Assembly (NCBI GenBank): GCA_945919795.1
Contig: CAMEJJ010000012.1
Coordinates: forward strand, 1-64,000
Reading direction: 5' to 3'
Length of the DNA stretch: 64,000 nt
Origin: an uncultured Lachnospiraceae bacterium
GTDB taxonomy: Bacteria; Bacillota; Clostridia; Lachnospirales; Lachnospiraceae
Part shown: piece after piece, positions 35,149 to 45,960 of the stretch
Layout: each line of letters starts with the position of its first letter
Numbering within the stretch: position 1 is the first letter of the stretch
The notes under the pieces: generated by a model
The model's input: only the letters and a program-made list of their open reading frames with translations
Database searches by the model: none
Told to the model about the DNA's origin: nothing
Program-made: the position numbers and the translations under genes

Positions 35149-37427
35149 TTATGCTCCTGTCTGCATAATCTCTCCCGTTCTTTTATGCGGTAATATAACC
35201 CCGAATACCGCTTCTGTTTGTTTTCATTTGCAATCATCTGATTCATGATATTCATGCTTCCCAACAATGTTACACAGTCTTTAGCTCTTGTAACACCTGT
35301 ATAGAGCAGATTTCGATAAACCAAGGGTCCCGGAACTCCAAACAAAGGAATTACAACCGCAGGATATTCACTTCCCTGTGATTTATGAATAGTGATAGCA
35401 TATGCTAACTCCAATTCATCCAGTGATTCATACGGATATTGCACAATTTTCCCATCATCAAACGCAATCATCATAAAGGAAGCATAATCATTGATTTCTT
35501 TTATGATGCCAACATCCCCGTTAAATATTCCCATTCCGTTTTTTATAGGAAGATTATAGTTGCCACGAATTTCCCATTCCAGTTTGTAATTATTTTTGGT
35601 CTGCATCACTTTATCGCCTTCACGAAACAGAATATCTCCGTAAATGTGTTCCCGTTTGGACAAATCCGCAGGATTGAGATACTTTTGCAGAATTGCATTT
35701 AACTCTTCCACGCCAAGAGGACCTTTCCGCATCGGAGTAAGAACCTGAACATCCATGGCATCTACTCCAAAATTGCGTGGCAGCATATCCGAAACCAATT
35801 TGATGATATTGTTGTAAATCTCCATCGGATTACTACGTTCCAGAAAATAAAAATCTTTGCTTTCCTTGTTGTTAATCAACAACTCTTTACCATCCTGAAT
35901 CCGGTGGGCATTCATAACAATTTCACTTTCTCTGGCCTGTCGGAAAATATTTTGAAGAGCAACTGTTGCAAAGCATCCACTATCAATCATATCCTTTAAT
36001 ACACAACCCGGTCCCACACTCGGAAGCTGATCTACGTCTCCGACCATGATCAGATGCACTCCCTGAGGAATCGCTGATAACAAAGCGCGGAACAAAAAGA
36101 TATCCACCATGGACATTTCATCAACAATAATCACATCTGCATCCAACGGATAATCTTCGTTTCTCGCAAAGCTTCCGCCGCCATTTTCCTCTCCGCCGCC
36201 ATTTACCTCCAGCAATCGGTGAATGGTTCTTGCTTCCATGCCACAGGCTTCCGTCATACGTTTTGCCGCTCTACCGGTCGGTGCTGCCAGTGCTATTTCC
36301 ATCTGTTCTTTTTCAAAGTACCGCAGCATAATATGAATGGTAGTAGTCTTACCGGTTCCCGGTCCACCGGTCAAAATCATGACACCATGCTGAATGGCAT
36401 TCTGCACGGCTTCCCGCTGCATTTCATCCAGAACAATCCCGCATTCATCCTCTATCGCAGCGATTTTATCGCGAATCAGGCTTTCTTGTTTGGTCATGCA
36501 ATCTTTTCCACTTTCAAAAAAAGTAATATCCAAATCGCTTAACATGTAAGCACACTCATTCTCAGCACGATAGGCTGAGGGACTATAAATATATACCGGC
36601 CCATTTTCCTCTTCCTGTCGCATGGTAATCCGGTGTTCCACAATCAGATTCGAAATTTCAGTATCAATTTCTTTATCTTCCACACCAAGCAGTTTTACCG
36701 CTTCCTGTATCAGATCAGTTTTCGGAAGGCAGGTATGCCCTGCAGACATAGCCTGAGTCAACGCGTATACAATGCCACACCGTATCCGATATTCGGAATT
36801 AATCAAAACGCCGGAAGAAAGTGCAATTTCGTCTGCGGTCTTGAAACCAACCCCGTCAATTTCTTCCGCCAGTCGGTAGGGGTTGAGTTTTAACACATCA
36901 TAAATGGCATCACCGTAGTATTCATAGATTTTCACTGCCAGCCGGTCACTCATTCCATAATCCTGCAAAAACAGCATAGCACGTCGCATATCCTTTTTTT
37001 CACAAACCTGTATGGCAATCTGTTGTGCAATCCTTTCGCTGATACCTTTCACTTCAACCAGTCTGTGCGGTTCCTCTTCAATAATCCGAAAAGTATCTTC
37101 ACCAAATTTTTTTACAATTCTTTCTGCCAGTTTTTCTCCGATACCCTTGATGGCTCCGGAACCCAGATATCGTCTGATACTGCTACTATCATCCGGCGGT
37201 ATAATTTCAAACCGTTCCATACGTATCTGCATGCCGAAGTTCGGATGTTCCTCTTCCCGTCCTTCAATGTATAAATAGTCTCCCGTGCTCACCCCGTGAA
37301 AAATTCCCACAACCTTTTCATCTGTTTTTTCACAGGTAAGCGCCAGAACCTTATAATGATTTTCTTTGTTTTCAAAAATGATATGATCCACATATCCCTT
37401 TAGTACAACTTTGTTTTCTGATTCCAT
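35145..37427 (-). CDS. recD2: ATP-dependent 5'-3' DNA helicase RecD2
   Basis: The protein of about 760 residues has an N-terminal OB domain (KGYVDHIIFENKENHYKVL), tandem helix-hairpin-helix motifs with GIGEKLAERIVKKFG, and a superfamily 1B helicase core: Walker A TGGPGTGKTTTIH, Walker B VIVDEMSMVD, the motif III region GDVDQLPSVGPG and motif VI YTGVTRAK. The ATG at 37427 gives the usual N-terminus; an ATG seven codons earlier at 37448 also exists, and neither has a strong ribosome-binding site. RecD2 acts in DNA repair without RecBC. A terminator for the flagellar operon lies just upstream. Confidence 0.95.
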   Translation of the reverse strand: MESENKVVLKGYVDHIIFENKENHYKVLALTCEKTDEKVVGIFHGVSTGDYLYIEGREEEHPNFGMQIRMERFEIIPPDDSSSIRRYLGSGAIKGIGEKLAERIVKKFGEDTFRIIEEEPHRLVEVKGISERIAQQIAIQVCEKKDMRRAMLFLQDYGMSDRLAVKIYEYYGDAIYDVLKLNPYRLAEEIDGVGFKTADEIALSSGVLINSEYRIRCGIVYALTQAMSAGHTCLPKTDLIQEAVKLLGVEDKEIDTEISNLIVEHRITMRQEEENGPVYIYSPSAYRAENECAYMLSDLDITFFESGKDCMTKQESLIRDKIAAIEDECGIVLDEMQREAVQNAIQHGVMILTGGPGTGKTTTIHIMLRYFEKEQMEIALAAPTGRAAKRMTEACGMEARTIHRLLEVNGGGEENGGGSFARNEDYPLDADVIIVDEMSMVDIFLFRALLSAIPQGVHLIMVGDVDQLPSVGPGCVLKDMIDSGCFATVALQNIFRQARESEIVMNAHRIQDGKELLINNKESKDFYFLERSNPMEIYNNIIKLVSDMLPRNFGVDAMDVQVLTPMRKGPLGVEELNAILQKYLNPADLSKREHIYGDILFREGDKVMQTKNNYKLEWEIRGNYNLPIKNGMGIFNGDVGIIKEINDYASFMMIAFDDGKIVQYPYESLDELELAYAITIHKSQGSEYPAVVIPLFGVPGPLVYRNLLYTGVTRAKDCVTLLGSMNIMNQMIANENKQKRYSGLYYRIKERERLCRQEHN

Positions 37428-37454
37428 GTAGGTTTTCTCTCTATGCATTATAAT

Positions 37455-37486
37455 TTAAAGAGGCTGTCGCGTTCTGCAACAGCCCC
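37455..37486 (-). terminator. Intrinsic terminator of the mbl-flagellar operon
   Basis: A stem of GGCTGT/ACAGCC with further GC pairs on both sides (37461-37486) is followed on the minus strand by TCTTTAAATT, a weak T-tract. It begins 5 bases after the stop of the rod-binding gene. Confidence 0.65.
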
Positions 37487-37490
37487 GTTT

Positions 37491-37844
37491 TTATATTTCA
37501 TAGTTGCGTTTCATCTGTTCAAACAACATCTGCGCCAATCCCAGACTGTTTTGTTCCGTTGACTGGCTTGCCAGATCTTCAATCGCCGAATCCTTGAAGA
37601 AATCGACCAGTTTGGCTGACGAATCGCTATCTTCCTCTCCAAAAAGATTGGTCGTCTTTTCCATTTCCTTAAAGACCTGCTCTAAAAAATAGGACTCAAA
37701 CTGCTTGCAGACATCCATCAGTTCTTCATCAGTTGCGCTCTCCAAATCGCTCTGTGACAGCTTTGAAATCTGACCTGCCGTCTTGCTTGTCTGCTGTGTC
37801 GATTGATATTGATCCATATAGTTGTTTATGCTACCTATGTCCAT
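37491..37844 (-). CDS. Flagellar rod-binding protein (FlgJ N-terminal domain type)
   Basis: The 117-residue protein has a Ser/Gln-rich N-terminus and the FlgJ-type core KQFESYFLEQVFKEMEKT, ending with GLAQMLFEQMKRNYEI. It lacks the muramidase domain that FlgJ carries in Gammaproteobacteria, as is normal in Firmicutes. It would assist rod assembly through the cell wall. It is the last gene after mbl and two rod genes, with 12-base gaps. Confidence 0.87.
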   Translation of the reverse strand: MDIGSINNYMDQYQSTQQTSKTAGQISKLSQSDLESATDEELMDVCKQFESYFLEQVFKEMEKTTNLFGEEDSDSSAKLVDFFKDSAIEDLASQSTEQNSLGLAQMLFEQMKRNYEI

Positions 37845-37856
37845 TTATATTTCCTC

Positions 37857-38675
37857 TTATCGTCTTAATTGGTTGGCCTGCTGCATCATATCGTCCGATG
37901 CCTGAATGACTTTGGAATTCATTTCGTAGGCACGCTGTGCAATAATCAGGTTTACCATTTCATCTGCTACCTGTACGTTGGAACCTTCCAGATAGCCCTG
38001 TACAATCCCGCTCTTTTTAATGTTGAGATTGGTGGTGTATTCGTTAATAGCGCCACCGCTTGCAGCGGTTGCACTGTATAAGCTGGAACTCGTCTTTTCC
38101 AATCCGGCAGGATTTTGGAACTGATACAATCCGATATAAATTCCCAATCCCTGCGCGTTATTATTGGCATCGGGATAACAAAGCTCTCCCTGACCGGACA
38201 GCGTGATATTGGATGTTACATAATCACCGGGAACAGCAATTGGTTTTCCGGTGGAATCAAGCACCTGATATCCTTCGGATGTTGTTAAATTTAATCCGTT
38301 ATTACCGATTGCCCATGTAAAATTACCGTTTCGTGTATATTGCACTTCCCCGCTTCCGTCCCGGACAGCAAAAAATCCATCGCCATCAATGGCAAAAGCA
38401 CTGGGACTTTCCGAATCAAGGAAACTTCCCTCAGTAAAAATAGAAGTAATGGAAGAATTTCGAACGCCAAGACCAACCTGGGCACTGATGGGCTTTTGCT
38501 CACCGTTAGCCGTCGTTGTCTTTGTCTGTAATGTCTGATACAGGAGGCTCTTAAACTCTGCACGTTCTGTTTTATATCCTGTCGTATTGACATTTGCCAG
38601 GTTATTGGCAATCGTATCAACATTTGTCTGCTGGGCAATCATGCCGGTTGCCCCCGACCAGAGAGATCTAACCAT
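37857..38675 (-). CDS. flhP: Flagellar basal-body rod protein FlgG/FlhP type
   Basis: The 272-residue protein has the N-terminal rod signature SLWSGATGMIAQQTNVDTIA followed by NNLANVNTTGYK and ends with the matching coiled-coil motif (NVQVADEMVNLIIAQRAYE, then VIQASDDMMQQANQL). This is the distal rod protein type. Position directly after the flhO-type gene matches the mbl-flhO-flhP order of B. subtilis. The only other flagellar gene here is the rod-binding one, so the main flagellar cluster is elsewhere. Confidence 0.92.
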   Translation of the reverse strand: MVRSLWSGATGMIAQQTNVDTIANNLANVNTTGYKTERAEFKSLLYQTLQTKTTTANGEQKPISAQVGLGVRNSSITSIFTEGSFLDSESPSAFAIDGDGFFAVRDGSGEVQYTRNGNFTWAIGNNGLNLTTSEGYQVLDSTGKPIAVPGDYVTSNITLSGQGELCYPDANNNAQGLGIYIGLYQFQNPAGLEKTSSSLYSATAASGGAINEYTTNLNIKKSGIVQGYLEGSNVQVADEMVNLIIAQRAYEMNSKVIQASDDMMQQANQLRR

Positions 38676-38687
38676 ACCTTATTCCTC

Positions 38688-39461
38688 CTATACTTTTCCA
38701 AGCTGATTAACTGCTTTATCCAATGTTTCATCTATTGTCTGAATGACTTTCTGATTGCTTTCATAAGTCCTGGTCGCACTGATTAATTCAACCATTTCAC
38801 TAACAACCTGAACATTGGAAGCTTCCAGATAGCCTTCGAAAACTTTGGCGTCTGCTTCAATCATCGTTGCACCTTCCACGGGCTGATAATAGTTTTCGCC
38901 ATAATGCTCCAGATAATTGTAATCCTCAAAATCTTCAAGTCCAATCGTAGTCACTCTTTGATCATTTTGAAAAATGGTACCATTTTCATCGATTCTGGCA
39001 TCTGAAAGCGGGTCCAGCTTAATATGCCGTCCCTCTTCATCCAAAACATAGTCTCCGTCTTTGGTAACCAGATAACCGTCCACATTGAGTGTAAAGGAAC
39101 CATCCCTCGTATATTTCGTACTCGTTTCACCGGACTTATTGGTAAATTCTATGCAGAAAAAACCTTTTCCTGACAATGCCAGGTCATAGGTGTTGTTGGT
39201 CGTTTCAAATGCTCCCTGACTGTAATCGACATAGTTTTCGCCGATCTTTACACCGAGATTCATCGTTCCGATTTTTTTCCCTCTGAAGGCAGAGGTCTGG
39301 TCTTTGATCTTATATGCTAAAACCGCATCAAAAGCCTCACTTGTAGAGCCCTCTTTTTTAAAGCCGGTCGTTGCCGCATTTGCCAGATTGTTGGCAATGA
39401 CATCTACCTTATTTTGTTGGTTCAGCATACCCGTATAAGCGGTATATAGACCTTTTACCAT
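38688..39461 (-). CDS. flhO: Flagellar basal-body rod protein FlgF/FlhO type
   Basis: The 257-residue protein has GLYTAYTGMLNQQNKVDVIA with NNLANAATTGFKK at the N-terminus and SNVQVVSEMVELISATRTYE at the C-terminus, the paired helices shared by flagellar axial proteins. The ATG immediately follows the TAA of mbl, so translation is coupled. By synteny it is FlhO, a proximal rod component. Confidence 0.9.
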   Translation of the reverse strand: MVKGLYTAYTGMLNQQNKVDVIANNLANAATTGFKKEGSTSEAFDAVLAYKIKDQTSAFRGKKIGTMNLGVKIGENYVDYSQGAFETTNNTYDLALSGKGFFCIEFTNKSGETSTKYTRDGSFTLNVDGYLVTKDGDYVLDEEGRHIKLDPLSDARIDENGTIFQNDQRVTTIGLEDFEDYNYLEHYGENYYQPVEGATMIEADAKVFEGYLEASNVQVVSEMVELISATRTYESNQKVIQTIDETLDKAVNQLGKV

Positions 39462-40460
39462 TTAGAAATCTCCTTTATAATCTGCCAGGATTTCAACATA
39501 TTTTCCCGTTCCGACCGCTACGCATGTCATCGGATCTTCTGCTGTCATGGTATGAATTCCGGTCTTGGCTTCAATTAAATCTTCCAATCCACGAAGCAGA
39601 GCACCGCCACCTGTTAAAACAATTCCTCTGTCTGCAATATCCGCTGCCAGCTCCGGAGGTGTCTGTTCCAATACACTGTGTATGGTCTCAATAATCTGCG
39701 CCGTCGTTTCTTTTAAAGCTTCTTCCGTTTCTTCACTTGTCACCGTGACGGTCTTAGGAAGACCTGTTACTAAATCCCTTCCTCTGACATCCAGAACATC
39801 AACCTCGGGACGTCTGTATGCAGTTCCGATTTTAATCTTTAAATCCTCGGCAGTTCTTTCACCGATTAATAAGTTGTGTTTCTTTCTCATATAACGAACC
39901 AACGCTTCATCAAAATCATCACCTGCAACTTTGATAGATGCACTGATTACCGTACCCTTTAAGGAAATTACTGCAATATCGGAAGTACCACCACCGATAT
40001 CTACAATCATATTTCCACAAGGCTTTGAAATATCAATTCCCGCACCGATTGCAGCAGCAATTGGCTCTTCGATCAGTTTTACATCTCTTGCTCCTGCTGA
40101 ATAGGTAGCATCTTCAACTGCTTTTTTCTCAACTTCTGTAACACCACTGGGTACACAGACAACTACGCGCGGTTTTTTAAAAGACTTTCTTCCCAATGCC
40201 TTCTGGATGAAGTATTTCATCATCTTTTCTGTTACGGTATAGTCCGAAATAACACCCTGTCTCAACGGTCTAACCGCTGTAATATTGCCGGGAGTTCTAC
40301 CAAGCATCAGTCTGGCATCTTCTCCGATGGCTTTTATCTTATTGGTATCTCTGTCAAAAGCAACTACGCTGGGCTCCTTTAAAACAACACCCTTGCCTCT
40401 GATGTAAACCAGTATACTGGCTGTTCCTAAGTCAATTCCGATATCGGTATCTCTCATCAT
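39462..40460 (-). CDS. mbl: Rod-shape determining actin homologue (Mbl/MreB)
   Basis: The 332-residue actin-fold protein has phosphate-binding DIGIDLGTASILVY at the N-terminus, IVDIGGGTSDIAVISL and the adenosine motif IVLTGGGALLRGLEDLI. It polymerises under the membrane and directs side-wall synthesis. The ATG at 40460 is preferred to one at 40484 because it gives the normal start (MMRDTDIGIDLG). Next to flhO and flhP it corresponds to Mbl rather than MreB of the mreBCD operon, which is absent here. A strong promoter lies about 130 bases upstream. Confidence 0.92.
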   Translation of the reverse strand: MMRDTDIGIDLGTASILVYIRGKGVVLKEPSVVAFDRDTNKIKAIGEDARLMLGRTPGNITAVRPLRQGVISDYTVTEKMMKYFIQKALGRKSFKKPRVVVCVPSGVTEVEKKAVEDATYSAGARDVKLIEEPIAAAIGAGIDISKPCGNMIVDIGGGTSDIAVISLKGTVISASIKVAGDDFDEALVRYMRKKHNLLIGERTAEDLKIKIGTAYRRPEVDVLDVRGRDLVTGLPKTVTVTSEETEEALKETTAQIIETIHSVLEQTPPELAADIADRGIVLTGGGALLRGLEDLIEAKTGIHTMTAEDPMTCVAVGTGKYVEILADYKGDF

Positions 40461-40587
40461 GATTCCATATCCCTTTCTATACATTCTGCTTATATGAAAA
40501 CCTTATTCCGCCAAGAAACTTCTTTCTTTTATAAATCTCGTTTCTTTGCGACAATACGGCTATTATCAAAAATACACATATAGATGA

Positions 40588-40616
40588 ATTATAACGCACT
40601 CCATACAGTTTTTCAA
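40588..40616 (-). promoter_or_regulatory. Sigma-A-type promoter of mbl operon
   Basis: On the minus strand TTGAAA (40616-40611) and TATAAT (40593-40588) are separated by 17 bases. The leader of about 120 bases before the ATG shows no obvious structured element. Confidence 0.8.
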
Positions 40617-40645
40617 AGGGTTTTGCGGAATTTCATGTTTTTTTA

Positions 40646-40698
40646 TAAAAAATGCACAGAAAAGTAATCAGCATCCTCCTGATTTCTTTTTTGTGCAT
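40646..40698 (-). terminator. Strong hairpin terminator downstream of uvrBA
   Basis: ATGCACA at 40652-40658 pairs with TGTGCAT at 40692-40698, and inner AAAAG/CTTTT and AATCAG/CTGATT arms extend the stem to about 18 bp with a CATCCTC loop. A run of six T residues follows on the minus strand. It lies 284 bases after uvrA, beyond the palindromic element, and separates uvrA from the mbl promoter. Confidence 0.8.
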
Positions 40699-40742
40699 CC
40701 ATGCTATTTTTTATATCGACATAGGTTGTAAAAAACTTTATG

Positions 40743-40970
40743 GTCGGTCTAACAGAAATTATATATCTTTGCTGCTTCATGCTTCGGTTTCTGACATTTC
40801 TAAGCGGCATGCTCACAAAAAATCTATTTAATGCCCGGTTTCAAAACTCAGACTTCGTCTTCAAACAGTTGAAACCGGGCATTATTTTTGTTCGTCCATG
40901 GCGCTAAGAAAGACACGAAACCTCGTAAAAGCCGGCGACAAAGATATATAATGAGAACACAAATCCGAAA
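40743..40970. repeat. Long palindromic element of the ATGCCCGG family, copy 2
   Basis: ATTATATATCTTTG at 40758 and CAAAGATATATAAT ending at 40952 are the outer arms. Inside are GGTTTCTGACATTTC and AAGCGGCATGC arms and the 52-base core beginning ATGCCCGG at 40831. The sequence left of 40758 matches the outer arm of copies 1 and 3, whereas the sequence right of 40952 (ACACAAATCCGAAA) matches that of copy 4, so this copy is chimeric. It lies 12 to 30 bases after the uvrA stop. Confidence 0.88.
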
Positions 40971-40981
40971 GAAATAAAAAC

Positions 40982-43816
40982 TTATTTTTTCAGCATCTTA
41001 TCCACATAAATACCGGTATAAGACTCGGGATTTTTTGCAATTTCTTCCGGTGTGCCGGTTGCAACGACTGTTCCGCCGCCGTCGCCGCCTTCCGGTCCCA
41101 TGTCGATGATATAATCTGCTGCCTTGATAACATCCAGATTATGTTCGATAACCACAACTGTATTGCCGCCTTCTGCAAGTCTGTGCAGAATATCTACAAG
41201 CTTATGGACATCTGCAAAATGAAGGCCTGTCGTCGGTTCATCCAGAATATAGATGGTTTTACCCGTACTTTTTCTAGAGAGCTCCGTTGCAAGCTTGATT
41301 CGCTGTGCTTCACCACCTGATAAGGTCGTAGATGGCTGTCCCAGTTTGACATAGGATAATCCCACGTCATACAGTGTCTGAATCTTGTTGCGAATCGAAG
41401 GTACATGTTCGAAGAACTTAACCGCTTCTTCCACCGTCATATCCAGCACATCATAAATATTCTTGCCTTTGTAAAGGCATTCCAGCGTCTCACGATTGTA
41501 TCTCTTTCCGCCACATACCTCACATGGAACATAAACGTCCGGCAGAAAATGCATCTCAATCTTGATAATACCGTCGCCACTGCAGGCTTCACAACGCCCG
41601 CCCTTAACATTAAAACTGAAACGACCTTTCTGATAGCCTCTCTCTTTTGCATCTGTTGTCCCCGCAAACAAATCACGGATCATATCAAATACACCGGTAT
41701 AGGTTGCCGGATTGGATCTGGGTGTCCGTCCAATCGGTGACTGGTCAATGGCAATCACTTTATCCAGATTTTCAATTCCTGTTATAGATTTGTATCTACC
41801 CGGAACAGTATGTGCCCGGTTTAGCTTTTTAGCCAGTGCCTTATAAAGGATTTCATTGATCAAAGAGGATTTTCCGGAACCGGAAACACCGGTCACACAG
41901 GTAAATACTCCAAGCGGAACATCCACATTGATATTCTTCAGATTGTGCTCAGCCGCACCTTTGATATGAAGAAATCCCTTTGGCGTTCTCCGAAGCTTGG
42001 GAACCGGTATTTGCAGTTTTCCGCTTAAATACTGACCGGTAATGGATTCTTCGACCTGCATGATTTCCTGTGCTGTTCCGCATGCAACGACTTCGCCACC
42101 GTGACTTCCCGCTCCCGGTCCGATATCCACCACATAATCAGCCTCTAACATGGTATCCTCATCATGTTCTACCACAATCAGGGTATTACCCAGATCTCTC
42201 AGATTTTTAAGTGCCGCAAGCAGTCTGTCATTATCTCTCTGATGCAATCCAATACTGGGTTCATCCAGAATATAGCAGACTCCCACCAAACCGGATCCAA
42301 TTTGTGTAGCCAGACGAATACGCTGCGCTTCTCCACCGGATAATGAAGCCGTACCTCTGGAAAGAGAAAGATATTCCAGTCCGACATCCTTTAAAAATCC
42401 GATGCGCGCACGGATTTCTTTTAATATACGCTCACCGATCAGCTCCTGCTGCTTTGTTAACGTCATATTCTGTAAAAATGTATATAAATCTCCAATGGAA
42501 TAGGATGTCATATCATAAATGTTTTTATCACAGATAGTAACTGCCAATGACTCTTTTTTCAAACGGCGACCGCCACACGTCGGGCATGGAGTAATACGCA
42601 TATAAGTTTCGTATTCTGCTTTTGTTATTTCAGAGCCGGTTTCCCGGTATTTTCTCTGGACATTTTTGGTCAGACCTTCAAAAGCAATCGGATAGACACC
42701 TTTTCCACGCTGTCCTTCGTACTCCACCATGACTTTTTTGCCATTTGTTCCGTTAATTAAGATATCATGAACCGAATCGGGATATTCTTCAAACGGAGTA
42801 TCCAGATCGAAACCGTATTCTTTGCATAATGCCTGTAACAACGCGTTGGTAAAACTGCCCTTAGAGTTACAGGACTGCCAGCCCATGACAGCGATGGCGC
42901 CCTGATTAATGGAAAGACTTTTATCCGGAATCATGAGTTCCTCATCAAACTCCATCCGATATCCCAAACCGGAACAATCAGGACATGCTCCGAAAGGGTT
43001 GTTAAAAGAAAAACTACGGGGCTCTATTTCATCGATACTGACTCCACAATCAGGACACGAAAAGCTCTCCGAGAAGGTCATTTCTTCCTGACCAACCACA
43101 TCAACCAGTAAAATACCCTCTGCGATTGCCAGCGCGTTTTCCGCCGAATCCGTCAATCTCTTTTCGATTCCTTCTTTTACAACCAGACGGTCAATGACAA
43201 TTTCGATATTGTGCTTGAGATTCTTTTCCAGCTTAATATCATCGGAAAGATCATAAAGATTGCCATCCACTCGTACTCTGACATAACCACTCTTTTTCGC
43301 ACGCTCGAAAACTTTTACATGCTCTCCTTTTCGCCCGCGTACAACAGGTGCCAGAATCTGAATCCGGCTTCCCGGTTCTAATTTCATGATCTGATCCACC
43401 ATCTGATCTACTGTCTGTCTGGAAATCTCACGTCCGCAGACCGGACAGTGTGGCACGCCGATTCGCGCAAATAACAGACGAAAATAGTCATATACTTCCG
43501 TCACAGTACCGACCGTTGATCTCGGATTCCGATTGGTAGACTTCTGGTCAATGGAGATAGCCGGTGATAACCCTTCTATCTTTTCGACATTTGGTTTTTC
43601 CATCTGTCCCAAAAACTGTCTTGCATAAGAAGACAGTGATTCCATATAACGTCTCTGCCCTTCCGCATAAATCGTATCAAATGCCAGAGATGACTTTCCC
43701 GATCCGGAAAGCCCGGTAAATACAATCATCTCATTTCTCGGTATATCGAGATCAATATTTTTCAGATTGTGCTCTTTTGCTCCTCTGATTTTTATAAATT
43801 CCTGTTCTCTTGCCAT
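40982..43816 (-). CDS. uvrA: Excinuclease ABC subunit A
   Basis: The 944-residue damage sensor of nucleotide excision repair has two ABC ATPase modules. Walker A motifs are [16 protein letters not shown] near the N-terminus and [15 protein letters not shown] in the second half, with signatures [15 protein letters not shown] and [15 protein letters not shown]. Zinc modules appear as CPVCG, CPDCG...CPDCSG, CPTCGG and CEACSGDG...CEVCGG. Length and motifs are complete. It starts 13 bases after uvrB, so the two form an operon under the SOS-type promoter upstream of uvrB. Confidence 0.98.
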   Translation of the reverse strand: MAREQEFIKIRGAKEHNLKNIDLDIPRNEMIVFTGLSGSGKSSLAFDTIYAEGQRRYMESLSSYARQFLGQMEKPNVEKIEGLSPAISIDQKSTNRNPRSTVGTVTEVYDYFRLLFARIGVPHCPVCGREISRQTVDQMVDQIMKLEPGSRIQILAPVVRGRKGEHVKVFERAKKSGYVRVRVDGNLYDLSDDIKLEKNLKHNIEIVIDRLVVKEGIEKRLTDSAENALAIAEGILLVDVVGQEEMTFSESFSCPDCGVSIDEIEPRSFSFNNPFGACPDCSGLGYRMEFDEELMIPDKSLSINQGAIAVMGWQSCNSKGSFTNALLQALCKEYGFDLDTPFEEYPDSVHDILINGTNGKKVMVEYEGQRGKGVYPIAFEGLTKNVQRKYRETGSEITKAEYETYMRITPCPTCGGRRLKKESLAVTICDKNIYDMTSYSIGDLYTFLQNMTLTKQQELIGERILKEIRARIGFLKDVGLEYLSLSRGTASLSGGEAQRIRLATQIGSGLVGVCYILDEPSIGLHQRDNDRLLAALKNLRDLGNTLIVVEHDEDTMLEADYVVDIGPGAGSHGGEVVACGTAQEIMQVEESITGQYLSGKLQIPVPKLRRTPKGFLHIKGAAEHNLKNINVDVPLGVFTCVTGVSGSGKSSLINEILYKALAKKLNRAHTVPGRYKSITGIENLDKVIAIDQSPIGRTPRSNPATYTGVFDMIRDLFAGTTDAKERGYQKGRFSFNVKGGRCEACSGDGIIKIEMHFLPDVYVPCEVCGGKRYNRETLECLYKGKNIYDVLDMTVEEAVKFFEHVPSIRNKIQTLYDVGLSYVKLGQPSTTLSGGEAQRIKLATELSRKSTGKTIYILDEPTTGLHFADVHKLVDILHRLAEGGNTVVVIEHNLDVIKAADYIIDMGPEGGDGGGTVVATGTPEEIAKNPESYTGIYVDKMLKK

Positions 43817-43829
43817 GTTTCTGCCTCTG

Positions 43830-45830
43830 TTATTCGTCTATCTTTTCCAAATATTTTTTGAGTTCTACCATCTTGTCACGCAGTTCTGCCGCCGCTTCGA
43901 AATTGAGATCTGCAGCTGCTTTTTTCATTTCTTTCTGCACTTTTCCAATCAGTTTTTCCAGTTCCTCCCTGCTCATAGACTCCGGATCTTTTTCAAAGGT
44001 CATCTCTTCTTTTGCAATGGTCTTAGAAATACTGATCAGATCACGAACAGCCTTTTTGATGGTGGTCGGCGTAATTCCATGCTCTTCATTGTATGCCATC
44101 TGAATTTTTCGTCTTCTGGCGGTTTCTTCGATTGCATTCTTCATAGAATCGGTCATTGTATCCGCATACATGATGACATGACCTTCCGCATTTCTGGCCG
44201 CACGTCCGATGGTCTGTATCAGAGAAGTGGTGGACCTTAAGAATCCCTCTTTATCCGCATCGATGATAGCTACAAGAGAAATTTCGGGAATATCTAGACC
44301 TTCCCTCAACAAATTGATCCCGACCAGAACATCAAAAACATCCAGTCTCATGTCGCGAATGATTTCTGCACGTTCCAAAGTATCGATATCCGAATGCAGA
44401 TATTTTACCCGGATACCGACCTCTTTCATATAATCGGTCAGATCTTCTGCCATACGTTTGGTCAATGTCGTCACAAGTACTTTGTTCTTTTTGGCAACTT
44501 CTGTGTTGATTTCTGAAATCAAATCGTCAATCTGACCTTCCACCGGTCTGACAAACACTTCCGGATCCAGCAATCCTGTCGGCCGGATAATCTGTTCCGC
44601 ACGGAGCATCTCGTGCTCTTCCTCATAAACAGAAGGCGTTGCCGATACAAACAACATCTGATCGATTCTACTTTCAAATTCTTCAAAATTGAGCGGTCGG
44701 TTGTCCATCGCAGAAGGCAGACGGAAACCATAATCAACCAACGTCGTTTTTCTGGAGCGGTCTCCAAAATACATGCCGCGAATCTGAGGAACCGTCATGT
44801 GTGATTCGTCTATGATAATCAGAAAATCATCCTTGAAGAAATCGATTAATGTATGCGGCGGTTCTCCTGCTTTCATACCGCTTAAATGCCGGGAATAATT
44901 TTCAATGCCGCTGCAAAAACCGGTTTCACGCAGCATTTCCACATCAAAGTTCGTCCGTTCTGACACACGCTGTGCCTCCAAGAGCTTGTCCTCTCCCTTA
45001 AAATAACGAACTCTTTCTTCTAACTCCTGTTCAATGTCTTTACATGCCCGGTTGATTTTTTCCTGCGGAACTACATAATGTGATGCAGGAAAGATGGAAA
45101 CATGATTTAATTCTGTCATTACTTTTCCAAGTAAAGGATCCACTTCACAGATCCGGTCAATCTCATCCCCGAAAAACTCCACACGAATCAGATAATCTCC
45201 ACCCTGAGCGGGATTAATCTCAATCGTATCACCTCGAACTCTGAAACAGCTTCGGTCCAGATCCATATCGTTGCGCAGATACTGAATGGCAATCAGTTCA
45301 CGGATAACTTCGTCCCGGTCCTTTTCCATGCCGGGGCGCAGTGATACAATCATCCCCTGATAATCATCCGGACTTCCCAGACCATAAATACAGGATACGG
45401 AAGATACAACAATCACATCCCGCCGTTCTGCCAAAGATGCCGTCGCTGAAAGCCGTAATTTATCAATCTCATCATTAATGGAAGAATCTTTTTCGATATA
45501 CGTATCCGTCGATGGCACATATGCCTCCGGCTGATAATAATCATAATAAGATACAAAATATTCTACCGCATTTTCCGGAAAAAATTCTTTAAACTCGCCA
45601 TAAAGCTGCCCCGCCAGTGTCTTATTGTGTGCAATGATTAACGTCGGCTTATTTAATGCCGCAATGACATTGGCCATGGTGAAGGTTTTGCCGGAGCCGG
45701 TCGCACCAAGTAAAGTCTCAAACTGATAACCCTTTTTAAATCCTTCTACCAGTTGCTCAATCGCCTGCGGCTGATCGCCTGTGGGCTGATATTCCGAATG
45801 TAATTTAAATATCGAATCCTGCTTAGCCAA
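43830..45830 (-). CDS. uvrB: Excinuclease ABC subunit B
   Basis: The helicase-like subunit receives damaged DNA from UvrA and recruits UvrC. Starting from the TTG at 45830, the protein has 666 residues, the usual UvrB size, and reads [25 protein letters not shown] lies 8 bases upstream. An ORF reaching 45962 would run through the promoter and LexA-type box and is rejected. Walker A GATGSGKT is at about 42-49, the beta-hairpin region is [20 protein letters not shown], motif VI is QTIGRAARN, and a C-terminal UVR motif binds UvrC. Confidence 0.97.
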   Translation of the reverse strand: MAKQDSIFKLHSEYQPTGDQPQAIEQLVEGFKKGYQFETLLGATGSGKTFTMANVIAALNKPTLIIAHNKTLAGQLYGEFKEFFPENAVEYFVSYYDYYQPEAYVPSTDTYIEKDSSINDEIDKLRLSATASLAERRDVIVVSSVSCIYGLGSPDDYQGMIVSLRPGMEKDRDEVIRELIAIQYLRNDMDLDRSCFRVRGDTIEINPAQGGDYLIRVEFFGDEIDRICEVDPLLGKVMTELNHVSIFPASHYVVPQEKINRACKDIEQELEERVRYFKGEDKLLEAQRVSERTNFDVEMLRETGFCSGIENYSRHLSGMKAGEPPHTLIDFFKDDFLIIIDESHMTVPQIRGMYFGDRSRKTTLVDYGFRLPSAMDNRPLNFEEFESRIDQMLFVSATPSVYEEEHEMLRAEQIIRPTGLLDPEVFVRPVEGQIDDLISEINTEVAKKNKVLVTTLTKRMAEDLTDYMKEVGIRVKYLHSDIDTLERAEIIRDMRLDVFDVLVGINLLREGLDIPEISLVAIIDADKEGFLRSTTSLIQTIGRAARNAEGHVIMYADTMTDSMKNAIEETARRRKIQMAYNEEHGITPTTIKKAVRDLISISKTIAKEEMTFEKDPESMSREELEKLIGKVQKEMKKAAADLNFEAAAELRDKMVELKKYLEKIDE

Positions 45831-45871
45831 TTTCCTAATCCTTTCTTCATAAATAAGGTAATCGCGTATGA

Positions 45872-45911
45872 AGTATATCATACTCCAACGCGGTTTGCAA
45901 ACATTTGTTCT
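45872..45911 (-). promoter_or_regulatory. uvrBA promoter with overlapping LexA/DinR-type box
   Basis: On the minus strand TTGCAA (45900-45895) and TATACT (45877-45872) are 17 bases apart. AGAACAAATGTTTG (45911-45898) overlaps the -35 and agrees with the Firmicutes SOS consensus CGAACRNRYGTTYC at 12 of 14 positions. Binding here would block RNA polymerase, as expected for SOS control of uvrBA. Confidence 0.8.
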
Positions 45912-45960
45912 GTTTTTTAATCCTTTCAGGTCTTTATTTCCAGAATGAATTGTGGGATGC

